Source: Bradyrhizobium sp. Ghvi
GTDB lineage: Bacteria; Pseudomonadota; Alphaproteobacteria; Rhizobiales; Xanthobacteraceae
DNA length: 64,000 nucleotides
NCBI RefSeq assembly: GCF_900115265.1
Contig: NZ_FOVU01000007.1
Span: 186,001-250,000, forward strand
Direction of reading: 5' to 3'
The stretch's first letter is position 1, and each line of letters opens with the position of its first letter. The position numbers and the translations under genes were made by a program. The notes beneath the pieces were generated by a model that saw nothing but the letters and a program-made list of their open reading frames with translations, had not been told where the DNA came from and did not search any database. Of the stretch, positions 9,165-18,056 are shown piece after piece.

Positions 9165-10340
9165 TCAGAACAGGCTGAGCTGCTCGCCGTTCTGCTTCGG
9201 CCGCGCAAAATGATCCGTGGTCAGCTTCGACCGGCGCTTGTTGAGACCGAGCCGGTCGCAGGCGATCTCGAAGCGGCGGCCGATGGTCCAGGCCATCGGC
9301 CCGGTGCCCTTCATCCGCTCGCCCCATTTCGAATCGTAGTCGCGGCCGCCACGCATGTCGCGGATCAGGGTGAAGACGTGGCGGTAGCGGTCCGGGTAGT
9401 TCGCCATCAGCCATTCGCGGAAGAGATCGCGCACCTCGAGCGGCAGCCGCAGCAGCACGTAGGAGGCTTCCTTGACGCCGGCATGGGCGGCCGCATCGAG
9501 AATGCGCTCGATCTCGGAATCGTTCAGCGCCGGGATCACGGGCGCGACCATCACGGTCGTCGGAATGCCCGCCTCCGAGAGCTGCTTCAGCGCCTCCAGT
9601 CGCTTCGGCGGCGTCGAGGCCCGCGGCTCCATGGTCCGCGCCAGCTTCGGATCGAGCGAGGTGACGGAGATCGCGACCTTGGCAAGGTTGCGCCTGGCCA
9701 TCGCAGCGAGAATGTCGATGTCGCGTGTGACCAGCGCGGATTTGGTGACGATGCCGACGGGATGGCCGGTACGCTCCAGCACCTCCAGAATGCCGCGCAT
9801 GATTTTGCGCTCGCGCTCGATCGGCTGATAGGGATCGGTGTTGGTGCCGATCGCGATCATCCGCGGCTCATAGCCGGAGGCCGCAAGTTCCTTCTCGAGC
9901 AGAACAGGCGCCTCGGGCTTCACGAACAGCTTCGACTCGAAATCGAGCCCCGGCGACAGGCCGAGATAGGCGTGCGTCGGTCGCGCAAAGCAATAGACGC
10001 AGCCGTGCTCGCAGCCGCGATAGGGATTGATCGAACGATCGAAGCCGATGTCGGGAGAATCGTTGCGGGTGATGACCTTGCGCGAGGTGTCGACGCCGAC
10101 GCTGGTCTTGAACGGCGGCAGTTCCTCAAGGCTCTGCCAACCATCGTCGAAGGCGACGCGGGCCTCGGCTTCATAACGGCCGCTGGCATTGGACTGGGCG
10201 CCCCGCCCGCGGCTGCGCGCGCGGTCGATGGCGACGCCAAGTTCTGGAAAATCAGCGGGGAAAGCAGAAGGCGCACCCGCCGGCTCGGAGGGCGCCGTGA
10301 CCGGCGGGTGCTTGAGAGCAGAAGAAGATGCTGGACTCAT
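9165..10340 (-). CDS. Radical SAM protein (PA0069 family, SPL-like)
   Basis: A 391-residue radical SAM enzyme with the cluster motif CEHGCVYC at residues 110-117 (Cys 110, 114, 117) in the context NPYRGCEHGCVYCFARP. The spacing is C-x3-C-x2-C, as in spore photoproduct lyase-like members. The barrel follows with MIAIGTNTDPYQPIERE. The family is widespread in proteobacteria but its reaction is not established to my knowledge. An Ala/Ser/Pro-rich N-terminal 50 residues precede the domain. It is the first gene of a probable rSAM-VOC-rnhB run. Confidence 0.9.
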   Translation of the reverse strand: MSPASSSALKHPPVTAPSEPAGAPSAFPADFPELGVAIDRARSRGRGAQSNASGRYEAEARVAFDDGWQSLEELPPFKTSVGVDTSRKVITRNDSPDIGFDRSINPYRGCEHGCVYCFARPTHAYLGLSPGLDFESKLFVKPEAPVLLEKELAASGYEPRMIAIGTNTDPYQPIERERKIMRGILEVLERTGHPVGIVTKSALVTRDIDILAAMARRNLAKVAISVTSLDPKLARTMEPRASTPPKRLEALKQLSEAGIPTTVMVAPVIPALNDSEIERILDAAAHAGVKEASYVLLRLPLEVRDLFREWLMANYPDRYRHVFTLIRDMRGGRDYDSKWGERMKGTGPMAWTIGRRFEIACDRLGLNKRRSKLTTDHFARPKQNGEQLSLF

Positions 10341-10392
10341 GCAACCAAAATAACACGCCAGAGGAACAAATCAAGAACAAGAATCGAAAACG

Positions 10393-10416
10393 CGAAAACA
10401 ACCCCATGCACAGTAG
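10393..10416 (+). repeat. Copy 1 of a 24-base perfect dispersed repeat
   Basis: Begins CGAAAACAACCCC and ends ATGCACAGTAG. An identical 24-base copy lies at 47212-47235, downstream of the HAD gene. The contexts differ: here it is in the divergent promoter region between the radical SAM gene and phosphoketolase. Confidence 0.85.
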
Positions 10417-10450
10417 CGCTGCCCAAACTTCGCGCGCCGAGGTTTGACCT

Positions 10451-10468
10451 CACGCAACATCGCGTGAA
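10451..10468. promoter_or_regulatory. Operator-like palindrome upstream of phosphoketolase
   Basis: TCACGC-AACATC-GCGTGA is a perfect inverted repeat with 6-base arms, about 80 bases before the phosphoketolase start. It could bind a dimeric regulator or form a leader hairpin. No regulator gene adjoins it. Confidence 0.4.
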
Positions 10469-10549
10469 CCCGGTCCCGTTTGATGCGGGAAAGGATCGAT
10501 CTCGCCGGAACTCGGTTGGTGACGATCCCCGGTGAAGGTCGGCAGGAAT

Positions 10550-12964
10550 ATGACAAATCAACAACATCAGGCCGCTGCAAGCAGCGACCTCGATCTCCTC
10601 GATCGCTATTGGCGCGCCGCAAACTACCTCTCCGTCGGGCAGATTTATCTGCTGGACAATCCCCTCCTGCGCGAGCCGTTGGTCCCTGCGCACATCAAGC
10701 CCCGGCTGCTCGGCCATTGGGGCACGACGCCGGGGCTGAACTTCATCTATGCCCACCTCAACCGCGCCATCCGCGCACAGGATCTCAACGTGATCTATGT
10801 CTGCGGTCCCGGCCATGGCGGACCGGGCATGGTCGCCAACACCTATCTCGAAGGCAGCTACAGCGAGATCTACCCGGATATCGGGCGCGATACGGAGGGA
10901 TTGCGCAAGCTGTTCAGGCAGTTCTCCTTCCCAGGCGGCATTCCGAGCCACGCGGCGCCGGAGACCCCGGGCTCGATCCACGAAGGCGGCGAACTCGGCT
11001 ACGCGCTGGTGCATGCCTATGGCGCGGCATTCGACAATCCGGGCCTCATCGTCGCCTGCGTCATCGGTGACGGGGAGGCCGAGACCGGCCCGCTCGCGGC
11101 GTCCTGGCACTCGAACAAGTTCCTGAACCCGGCACATGACGGCGCGGTTCTGCCCATCCTGCACCTCAACGGCTACAAGATCGCCAATCCGACCGTGCTG
11201 GGGCGGATGCCTGACAGCGATATCCGCGAGCTCTTCCGCGGGCTTGGCCATGAGCCGCTGTTCGTCGAGGGCGACGATCCCAAGGCGATGCATCAGGCCA
11301 TGGCCGATGCGCTCGACGTCGCGATCGCGAGCATCCGCTCGATCCAGCAGCACGCCCGAGATAGCAACAAGAGCCTCGAGCGGCCACGCTGGCCGATGAT
11401 CGTGCTACGCAGCCCGAAAGGCTGGACCGGCCCGAAGGAGGTCGACGGCCAGAAGGTCGAAGGCTTTTGGCGCGCGCATCAGGTGCCCGTCGCGAACTGC
11501 CGCGAAAACCCGGCGCATTTGAAGATCCTCGAAGACTGGATGCGCAGCTACGAGCCTGACAAACTGTTCGACAAGAACGGCGCGCTCATTCCCGAGCTGC
11601 AGGCGCTCGCTCCGCAGGGGAACAGGCGGATGGGCGCCAATCCCCACGCCAATGGCGGGCTGCTGAAGAAGGAGCTGAAGCTACCGGACTTCCGCAGCTT
11701 CGCAATCGACGTGCCGCAGCCGGGCGCCGTGACGGGTGAAGCGACGCGCGAGCTCGGCAAACTCCTGCGCGACGTCATCCGCCTCAACGCGGGGGAACGC
11801 AATTTCCGCATCATGGGTCCGGACGAGACCGCCTCAAACCGGTTGGACGCCGTATTCGACGCCACCGAACGCGTGTGGATGGAGCCGATCGAACCCTACG
11901 ACGTCCACCTCGCGCAGGACGGCCGCGTGATGGAGGTTTTGAGCGAGCATCTCTGCCAGGGCTGGCTCGAAGGCTATCTGCTCACCGGCCGTCACGGCTT
12001 CTTCTCCTGCTACGAGGCCTTCATCCACATCGTGGATTCCATGTTCAACCAGCATGCCAAATGGCTGAAGGTGACGCGGCACCTGCCATGGCGGCGGCCG
12101 ATCGCCTCGCTCAACTATCTCCTGACCTCGCATGTCTGGCGCCAGGACCATAACGGCTTCAGCCATCAGGACCCCGGCTTCGTCGATCTCGTCGCCAACA
12201 AGAAGGCCGATATCGTCCGCATCTACTTTCCGCCGGATGCCAATACGCTGCTATGGATCGCCGACCACTGCCTGCGCACCTACAACCGCATCAACGTCAT
12301 CGTCGCCGGCAAGCAGCCCGCGCCACAATGGCTGTCGATGCAGGAGGCTGCGACGCATTGCGATGCCGGCATCGGCATCTGGGCTTGGGCCGGCACGGAA
12401 GGTACGAGCAGCGAGCCCGACGTGGTCATGGCCTGCGCGGGCGACGTGCCGACACTGGAGACGCTCGCCGCCGTCGACCTCTTGCGCAAGGCGCTACCCG
12501 ATTTGAAGATCCGTGTCGTCAACGTCGTCGATCTCATGACGTTGCAACCGAAGGAGCAGCACCCGCACGGACTTTCCGATCGCGACTTCGACTCGCTGTT
12601 CACGCGCGACAAGCCGGTGATCTTCGCCTATCACGGCTATCCCTATCTCATTCATCGGTTGACCTATAATCGCACCAACCACGCCGGCATGCATGTGCGC
12701 GGCTTTGCCGAGGAAGGCACCACGACGACGCCGTTCGACATGGTCGTGCTCAACGAGCTCGACCGCTATCACCTCGCGATCGAGGCGATCGAACGCGTGC
12801 CTGATCTGGCAACCAAGGCCGCGCAAGTGAAGCAGCAATTTCGTGACAAGCTGATCGAGCATTCGCGTTACGTGCGCGAGCACGGCGAGGACATGCCGGA
12901 AATCCAGCAATGGGTCTGGCAGAACAGTGCCGGCGGCACCACGCCGGCCGAAGCCGGCGATTGA
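10550..12964 (+). CDS. xfp: Phosphoketolase (xylulose-5-P / fructose-6-P)
   Basis: Splits xylulose 5-phosphate (and often fructose 6-phosphate) with phosphate to acetyl phosphate and a triose or tetrose phosphate, using thiamine diphosphate. The 804-residue length is that of the family. The N-terminal half has YVCGPGHGGPGMVAN and the cofactor motif GDGEAETGPLAASWHSNKFL; the C-terminal half has TSHVWRQDHNGFSHQDPGF. I chose the ATG at 10550, preceded by an AGGA stretch, over a GTG 18 bases upstream. Acetate kinase starts 7 bases after its stop, so the two form an operon that turns sugar phosphates into acetate plus ATP. Confidence 0.96.
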   Translation: MTNQQHQAAASSDLDLLDRYWRAANYLSVGQIYLLDNPLLREPLVPAHIKPRLLGHWGTTPGLNFIYAHLNRAIRAQDLNVIYVCGPGHGGPGMVANTYLEGSYSEIYPDIGRDTEGLRKLFRQFSFPGGIPSHAAPETPGSIHEGGELGYALVHAYGAAFDNPGLIVACVIGDGEAETGPLAASWHSNKFLNPAHDGAVLPILHLNGYKIANPTVLGRMPDSDIRELFRGLGHEPLFVEGDDPKAMHQAMADALDVAIASIRSIQQHARDSNKSLERPRWPMIVLRSPKGWTGPKEVDGQKVEGFWRAHQVPVANCRENPAHLKILEDWMRSYEPDKLFDKNGALIPELQALAPQGNRRMGANPHANGGLLKKELKLPDFRSFAIDVPQPGAVTGEATRELGKLLRDVIRLNAGERNFRIMGPDETASNRLDAVFDATERVWMEPIEPYDVHLAQDGRVMEVLSEHLCQGWLEGYLLTGRHGFFSCYEAFIHIVDSMFNQHAKWLKVTRHLPWRRPIASLNYLLTSHVWRQDHNGFSHQDPGFVDLVANKKADIVRIYFPPDANTLLWIADHCLRTYNRINVIVAGKQPAPQWLSMQEAATHCDAGIGIWAWAGTEGTSSEPDVVMACAGDVPTLETLAAVDLLRKALPDLKIRVVNVVDLMTLQPKEQHPHGLSDRDFDSLFTRDKPVIFAYHGYPYLIHRLTYNRTNHAGMHVRGFAEEGTTTTPFDMVVLNELDRYHLAIEAIERVPDLATKAAQVKQQFRDKLIEHSRYVREHGEDMPEIQQWVWQNSAGGTTPAEAGD

Positions 12965-12971
12965 CGGCGCC

Positions 12972-14156
12972 ATGGCGGACGCGGTCCTCACCCTCAACTC
13001 GGGCTCATCGAGCATCAAGTTCGGCCTGTTCGACATCTCGACGGCCGAGCCCGCCCTGCTCTGCAACGGCCTGCTCGATGAGCACGAGGCGAAGCCGCGC
13101 CTTGTGGCCAAGAGCCCCTCGGGCGAGACGCTGTTCGAGACGCAGAGGGAGGTATCGGATGTCGACGGCGGCCATCTGTTCGCCGACGTTCTAAGCTTCA
13201 TCGAGGATCGTTTTCGCGAAAGCCGCTTGCGCGCAGTGGGGCACCGCATCGTCCACGGCGGACCCGAATATTCCGGCCCGGTCGTTTTGACCGACGACGT
13301 CACCGCAAAGCTGGAGGCGCTGACGCCGCTGGCGCCGCTGCACCAGCCGCGCTGCCTGGCACCCGTCCGCGCCGTCAGCGCAATCCGTCGTGCGCTGACG
13401 CAGATCGCCTGTTTCGATACCGCGTTCCATCACGGCCTCGCGCCACCCGCGAGCCGCTTCGCCATTCCACGGCGCTATGAAGAGCACGGCCTGCGGCGCT
13501 ACGGCTTTCATGGCCTCTCATTTGAATATGTCGCTGGCCGGCTCGTCGAAATCGCACCGGAGTTTGCGGCCCGGCGCACCGTCATCGCTCATCTCGGCAA
13601 TGGCGCCAGTCTCTGCGCACTTCACGACGGCCGCAGCGTCGACACCACGATGGGACTGACGCCGCTCGACGGCCTCGTGATGGGCACGCGCTGCGGCACC
13701 GTCGATCCCGGCGTGTTGCTCTATCTGCTCCAGCACGAGAGAATGAGCACCGAGGATTTGCAACATTTGCTCTATCACGAGTCCGGCCTGCTCGGCGTCT
13801 CCGGAATCTCCGCGGACATGCGCACGCTGCTGGCGAGCCAAGAGCCCGCCGCGCGCGAGGCTGTCGATCTCTTCACCTTCCGTGCGGCGCAAGAGATCGC
13901 GATGATGGCAAATACGCTCGGCGGACTGGAGGGCCTGGTGTTCACCGGCGGCATCGGCGAGCACGCCAAGGAAATCCGTAGTGCCATTGGCGAGCGACTC
14001 GGCTGGCTCGGGGTGCGCATCGATCCAGCAGCGAATGACGAGGCGCGCGAGCGGATCAGCGACGAAGACAGCTCGGTCGATGTCTTCGTGATCCCAACCA
14101 ACGAGGAGTTAACGATAGTACGGCACTGCGTCGCGGTGTTGCAACCGAGCGCCTAA
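12972..14156 (+). CDS. ackA: Acetate kinase
   Basis: Interconverts acetyl phosphate plus ADP with acetate plus ATP. Family motifs are in order: NSGSSSIKF at the start, GHRIVHGG, HLGNGASLCA, GTRCGTVDPG and FTGGIGEH. The 394-residue length is normal. The ATG at 12972 sits 7 bases after the phosphoketolase stop; an upstream in-frame GTG would overlap that gene and is not needed. No phosphotransacetylase gene is nearby, so acetyl phosphate from Xfp is the obvious substrate. Confidence 0.97.
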   Translation: MADAVLTLNSGSSSIKFGLFDISTAEPALLCNGLLDEHEAKPRLVAKSPSGETLFETQREVSDVDGGHLFADVLSFIEDRFRESRLRAVGHRIVHGGPEYSGPVVLTDDVTAKLEALTPLAPLHQPRCLAPVRAVSAIRRALTQIACFDTAFHHGLAPPASRFAIPRRYEEHGLRRYGFHGLSFEYVAGRLVEIAPEFAARRTVIAHLGNGASLCALHDGRSVDTTMGLTPLDGLVMGTRCGTVDPGVLLYLLQHERMSTEDLQHLLYHESGLLGVSGISADMRTLLASQEPAAREAVDLFTFRAAQEIAMMANTLGGLEGLVFTGGIGEHAKEIRSAIGERLGWLGVRIDPAANDEARERISDEDSSVDVFVIPTNEELTIVRHCVAVLQPSA

Positions 14157-14180
14157 GGCATGACGGACGATCGGCCGCAA

Positions 14181-14340
14181 CTTTCCTTCTCCCCTTGTGA
14201 GAGAAGGTGGCGCGAAGCGCCGGATGAGGGGTTCTGTCCGCGGTCACACATACATTGAGCATACGGAGACATACCCCTCACCCAAGCGAGCTTGTGTCTA
14301 CCAGCGTCGCTGCCCTCTCCCGCAAGGGGCGAGGGCACAA
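14181..14340 (-). repeat. Three-copy intergenic element, copy 1 (inverted)
   Basis: A mosaic of about 160 bases bounded by two hairpins: CTTCTCCCCTTGTGAGAGAAG at one end and CCCTCTCCCGCAAGGGGCGAG at the other. Inside is GGCGCGAAGCGCCGGATGAG. Related copies in the opposite orientation lie at 17125-17284 and 25394-25564. It separates ackA from the convergent RMD1-like gene. Confidence 0.85.
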
Positions 14341-14377
14341 TAGCGCGCATCGCGCTCGCGGCCGGGATTTCAGCCTA

Positions 14378-15217
14378 TCAGTGCCCCCCAGCAAAGATCT
14401 GGATGCACCCGATCACGACCTCGATCACGATCAACACCACCACCGCGATTTCGAGCCGCAGCGAGCGCTGGGTGTCGATGATGTCGGTCAGCGCATCGGC
14501 CGTCTCCGAGATGACCTTGAGCTTGCGCTCGAGCGTGTCCAGACGCTCCGTCAGCTCATATTCGTCTTCCAGACGCGCATAGAGCCGGTCGAGCTGAGGC
14601 TTCTCCCAGAGCGCGTCGGGCTTCTCGGCGACAGCGACGCGGCCGGCGACGCGCTGCTGGACGAGCAGCGCGTTGCCGATGAGTTGCAGGATGCCCTTGC
14701 GCCGCCGCGACGTACGGCCTTTCTCGGCAAGCTCCCGCGCAAGGGGCTCGATGACGTCGAAGACCGCGGCAACGCGCCGCTCGTCGCGCGCCAGCGACGT
14801 GCTCTTGGCGAGCGCATCGGCGATCAGCAGCAGCCGTTCGTCGGAAAATTTGAAGAGGCAGATCGGCCCACCCGGCTGAATCGCCTCCGCGTTTTCGTCC
14901 TTGCAAAGCTGCGCCTGCGCGATCTCCTCCTCATAGGGACTGAACTCGCCCGTGACGCGTGACTTCAGGCTGTCGAGCACCACCTTCTCCTCCGAGGGAA
15001 GCAAGCCGATCAGCACTACGACGCCGTAGCGGAAGATCACGGCGAGGCCGGCATGGACACGAAAGGCAGCGGGCGTCGAGGACACCAGCGTGCCGAGTTC
15101 GAGGTTCGAGGCGTTAATGCGCTCGCCCAGCATCACGGCGCGGATCCGCAAGGTCGGCGCGGCATCCGGCTTCGGCGATGTGGGCGTCATGCCAACGGGA
15201 AGTTGATCGGCGTTCAT
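14378..15217 (-). CDS. RMD1/DUF155 family membrane-anchored protein
   Basis: A 279-residue protein. The body has the family pattern (VIFRYGVVVLIGLLPSEEK, then SDERLLLIADALAKSTSLARDE) and the C-terminus ends with a single strong membrane helix (EIAVVVLIVIEVVIGCIQIF), preceded by a predicted coiled stretch ELTERLDTLERKL. In yeast, relatives are linked to meiotic division and mitochondria; the bacterial role is unknown. The ATG at 15217 is preferred, though one 60 bases upstream at 15277 is possible and would overlap an operator-like palindrome. Confidence 0.82.
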   Translation of the reverse strand: MNADQLPVGMTPTSPKPDAAPTLRIRAVMLGERINASNLELGTLVSSTPAAFRVHAGLAVIFRYGVVVLIGLLPSEEKVVLDSLKSRVTGEFSPYEEEIAQAQLCKDENAEAIQPGGPICLFKFSDERLLLIADALAKSTSLARDERRVAAVFDVIEPLARELAEKGRTSRRRKGILQLIGNALLVQQRVAGRVAVAEKPDALWEKPQLDRLYARLEDEYELTERLDTLERKLKVISETADALTDIIDTQRSLRLEIAVVVLIVIEVVIGCIQIFAGGH

Positions 15218-15275
15218 CAGGAGACATCTCGCTTGGCGCACTGGAGGTCGCGCGTATTTCCTTGCCGCAAGGTCC

Positions 15276-15293
15276 ATGTCAGATTGCTGACAT
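15276..15293. promoter_or_regulatory. Perfect 18-bp palindrome before the RMD1-like gene
   Basis: ATGTCAG-ATTG-CTGACAT, with 7-base arms and a 4-base centre. Its position about 60 bases before the chosen start of the RMD1-like gene fits an operator. If the longer start at 15277 were used, the palindrome would overlap the start codon. Confidence 0.45.
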
Positions 15294-15536
15294 AGCCTTG
15301 CAGAAAGTGCCCTCCTTACATATCGGCAGAGAAAGGCTCAGTTTGAAGCTCACGACATCGAGATTCGCCGAAACATTCGGCAACAGTCCTGCCGCGGAGC
15401 GGCCGCGTTGTGCACGGCGGTTTACCATCGCAGCCGGAGCGCGGCGCGAAAAGTTGCGCTCGGCAGCGTCGCGTGTTTATGACAACATCATGACGAGTTA
15501 CGTTTCTCCCGAAGTGCGGACATCGAAGCCTCTATC

Positions 15537-16112
15537 ATGCTGAGTGTCATCATACCGACCGAAGGCGTCGAGCAGACCGCGGTCGCCACTCTGGCCGCGC
15601 TGGTACCCGGTGCCGCAGCGGGCGTCATCAAGGAAGTTCTGCTGGTCGACGGCACCCGCAACGGCGTCATGGAGCGCGTCGCCGACGTCGCCGGCTGCCG
15701 CTTCATCGGCTACGAGGGGTCTTCGCAGGGCGCAGCGCTCGCCGCCGGCGCGCTCCAGGCCCGGTCCCCCTGGCTGATGTTCCTCCCGGCCGGGGCGGTG
15801 CTCGAAACCGGCTGGATCGAAGAGACCACCCAGTTCATCCAGGCCGTCGCAGCCAGCGGCCGCGATCGTGCGGCCGTATTTCGCTACGCCCGCTCGCCTT
15901 ACGCCGAAACCAGCCTCCACGATGTCCTGTGGTCCGTGGCGCGCAAGCTGGTCGGTCCCCTCGGCGATCAGGGTCTTTTGATCGCACGTGATCATTACGA
16001 CCGGATCGGCGGCTACCCGCCCCAGGCCCGCGGTTCCGAGGCGAGGCTGCTCAGGCGGCTCGGGCGGTCCTCCCGGACGCTGCTGCGCAGCCGGATCGTC
16101 ATGGTGGGTTGA
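15537..16112 (+). CDS. Glycosyltransferase family 2-like protein, short
   Basis: The 191-residue protein starts with MLSVIIPTEG and continues with LLVDGTRNGV, the usual first strand and nucleotide-sugar region of GT-A glycosyltransferases. GSSQGAALAAGALQARSPWLMFLPAGAVLETGW corresponds to the acceptor of the DXD zone, but the acidic pair is replaced by PAGA, so metal-dependent catalysis is doubtful. It is shorter than typical members (over 220 residues). Its substrate cannot be told. The MarR-GNAT gene follows after 64 bases. Confidence 0.75.
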   Translation: MLSVIIPTEGVEQTAVATLAALVPGAAAGVIKEVLLVDGTRNGVMERVADVAGCRFIGYEGSSQGAALAAGALQARSPWLMFLPAGAVLETGWIEETTQFIQAVAASGRDRAAVFRYARSPYAETSLHDVLWSVARKLVGPLGDQGLLIARDHYDRIGGYPPQARGSEARLLRRLGRSSRTLLRSRIVMVG

Positions 16113-16134
16113 AGCGCAGCCGATACTTGCCAAA

Positions 16135-16152
16135 GTCAAACAATTATTTGAC
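16135..16152. promoter_or_regulatory. MarR-type operator before the MarR-GNAT gene
   Basis: GTCAAACAATTATTTGAC is an AT-rich 18-base palindrome with one mismatched pair, 24 bases before the start of the MarR-GNAT gene. Its form (TCAAA-N6-TTTGA) suits a MarR dimer, so autoregulation is likely. Confidence 0.55.
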
Positions 16153-16176
16153 AATGGCAAGCATCGAGGTGTTCCC

Positions 16177-17106
16177 ATGCGCATTGCCAGTACCGACGAC
16201 CAGATCGCCGCGATCCGCGCCTTCAACCGCTTCTATACGCGCAAGCTCGGTGTGCTCGGCCAGCACCTTGGCAAGAGCCCGTTTTCGCTCAGCGAGGCCC
16301 GCGTGCTTTTCGAGCTCGCGCACCGCGACGACCTTGCGGCCAAGGAGATCGGAAACGAGCTTGGTCTCGACCCCGGCTATCTCAGCCGCATCATCCAAAA
16401 CTTCGACGAAAAGGGGCTGATCACGCGGAAGCCCCTGCCCGCGGATCGCAGGCAATACCAGCTCAGCCTCACCGCCAAAGGCCGCCAGGCCTTCGCCAAG
16501 CTGAACCTGAGCTCGCAAAATGAGGTCGCCGCGATGCTGGCTCAGCTTACGGCCGGCGATGCAACGCGGCTGACGCAGGCGATGTCGACCATCGAGGCCG
16601 TGCTGGAGCAGCGACGAAGCCAACCCGCTCCCGTCGTGCTGCGCAGCCATCGCGTCGGCGACATGGGCTGGGTCATCTCCAAGCAAGCCGCCGCCTATGC
16701 CGCGGACTATAACTGGGACATCAGCTACGAGGCGCTGGTCGCCGAGATCTGCGCCCAGTTCATCAAGACCTATGACGCCGCACGCGAGCACTGCTGGATC
16801 GCGGAAGTCGGCGGCGAGCCGGTCGGTTCGATCTTCCTGGTCAAGGCCACGGACGAGCTCGCAAAACTCCGCCTGTTGCAGGTGGAGAAGAAAGCGCGCG
16901 GGCTAGGCGTCGGCCGCGCGCTGGTCCAGCAATGCATCGAGGGCGCGCGCGAGAGGGGCTACAAGCGGATGACGCTATGGACGCAGAGCATCCTGGTGGC
17001 CGCGCGCGGCATCTACAAGGCCGCTGGCTTCGAGCTGATCGCGACGGAGCCGCATCACAGCTTCGGGCAGGATCTTGTCGGAGAGACGTGGGAGATGGAT
17101 CTGTAA
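16177..17106 (+). CDS. MarR-GNAT fusion protein (HTH regulator plus N-acetyltransferase)
   Basis: The 309-residue protein has an N-terminal MarR winged helix (SLSEARVLFELAHRDDLAAKEIGNELGLDPGYLSRIIQNFDEKGLITR, read in two parts around residues 38-85) with the usual wing PADRRQYQLSLT. From about residue 150 it has a GNAT fold with the acetyl-CoA loop KKARGLGVGRALVQQC. Such fusions occur widely in proteobacteria; targets are mostly unknown. A longer in-frame start lies inside the preceding gene and was rejected. The palindrome just upstream supports self-control. Confidence 0.9.
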   Translation: MRIASTDDQIAAIRAFNRFYTRKLGVLGQHLGKSPFSLSEARVLFELAHRDDLAAKEIGNELGLDPGYLSRIIQNFDEKGLITRKPLPADRRQYQLSLTAKGRQAFAKLNLSSQNEVAAMLAQLTAGDATRLTQAMSTIEAVLEQRRSQPAPVVLRSHRVGDMGWVISKQAAAYAADYNWDISYEALVAEICAQFIKTYDAAREHCWIAEVGGEPVGSIFLVKATDELAKLRLLQVEKKARGLGVGRALVQQCIEGARERGYKRMTLWTQSILVAARGIYKAAGFELIATEPHHSFGQDLVGETWEMDL

Positions 17107-17124
17107 TCATCGCAACGCGCGAGC

Positions 17125-17284
17125 TGCGCATGAATGTGCCCTCGCCCCTTGCGGGAGAGGGCAGCGATGCTGGTAGAGCAACCTCACTGGGGTGAGGGGT
17201 ATGTCTCCACGAGCATCTGTGCTCGCGGATCGATACCCCTCATCCGGCGCTTCGCGCCACCTTCCCCGACAAGGGGGGAAGGAA
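17125..17284 (+). repeat. Three-copy intergenic element, copy 2
   Basis: Begins TGCGCATGAATG, then CCCTCGCCCCTTGCGGGAGAG, and ends with GGCGCTTCGCGCCACCTTC and an AAGGGGGGAAGG hairpin. It closely matches the copy at 25394-25564 over its ends. It lies between the convergent MarR-GNAT and moaB genes. Confidence 0.85.
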
Positions 17285-17290
17285 AGAAAA

Positions 17291-17851
17291 TCACGCCGTC
17301 GCGCCCTGCGCCTTCGGCCGTCGCAGATGCTCGTCCAGGCGCGGCATGATCTCGACGAAATTGCAGGGGCGCGTGCGGTAGTCGAGTTGGGCTTTCAGGA
17401 TGCCGTCCCAGCCGTCGCGGCAGGCGCCGGGCGAGCCCGGCAGACAGAAGATGTAGGTTGCCCCAGCAACGCCCGCGGTGGCGCGGCTCTGGATCGTCGA
17501 GGTCCCGATCTTGGCATGGCTCAGCATGTGGAAGGCGATGGAGAAACCGTCCATGCGCTTCTCGAACAAGGGCTCGATCGCCTCCGGCGTGACGTCGCGC
17601 CCCGTAAAACCAGTGCCGCCGGTAGTGATGACGACGTCGACGCCGGCATCCGCGATCCAGCGGCGGACGACGGCACGGATCGCCTCGACGTCATCGGTGA
17701 CGATCTCGCGCGCGGCGAGATGATGGCCCGCCGCGGTGAGGCGATCGGCCAGGGTCTGGCCGGACTTGTCATCGGCAAGCGCGCGCGTGTCGGAGACGGT
17801 CAGCACCGCGATGTTGAGCGGGATGAACTGTTTGGTTTCGTCGATGGACAT
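17291..17851 (-). CDS. moaB: Molybdenum cofactor biosynthesis protein B
   Basis: MoaB-type proteins adenylylate molybdopterin or bind it during molybdenum cofactor synthesis. The 186-residue length and the motifs ALAVLTVSDTR-like start (NIAVLTVSDTRALADDKSG), VVITTGGTGFTGRDVTPEA and IFCLPGSPGACRDGWDGIL are diagnostic for the MoaB/MogA fold. No other molybdenum cofactor genes are in the window. Confidence 0.95.
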   Translation of the reverse strand: MSIDETKQFIPLNIAVLTVSDTRALADDKSGQTLADRLTAAGHHLAAREIVTDDVEAIRAVVRRWIADAGVDVVITTGGTGFTGRDVTPEAIEPLFEKRMDGFSIAFHMLSHAKIGTSTIQSRATAGVAGATYIFCLPGSPGACRDGWDGILKAQLDYRTRPCNFVEIMPRLDEHLRRPKAQGATA

Positions 17852-17960
17852 TACGACTTAACTCCTGCTCCCACACCCACCACCTTCATCCCCCGGACGA
17901 ACGCATTTGCGTTCGCCGGAGAGGTGCGCGCCTTGCGGTGCAACCGCACCGCACGGCAAG

Positions 17961-18030
17961 CCTCGAAGGATGGGCCGCGGGCTCCGCCATCCTTCGAGGC
18001 TCGCCGAAGAGGCGAGCACCTCAGGATGAC
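17961..18030. repeat. Palindromic intergenic repeat
   Basis: The arms CCTCGAAGGATGG and CCATCCTTCGAGG are perfect inverted copies, followed by CTCGCCGAAGAGGCGAG, a second hairpin. A shorter relative lies at 56199-56249. It sits between the metallopeptidase and moaB, both on the minus strand. Confidence 0.75.
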
Positions 18031-18056
18031 GCCACTGCATCCGAGGCACAAGACCG

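Noticed and set aside
10027..10043. TTGATCGAACGATCGAA as a FixK/FNR box
   Set aside because: The half-sites have the wrong spacing and the stretch lies inside the coding region of the radical SAM gene.
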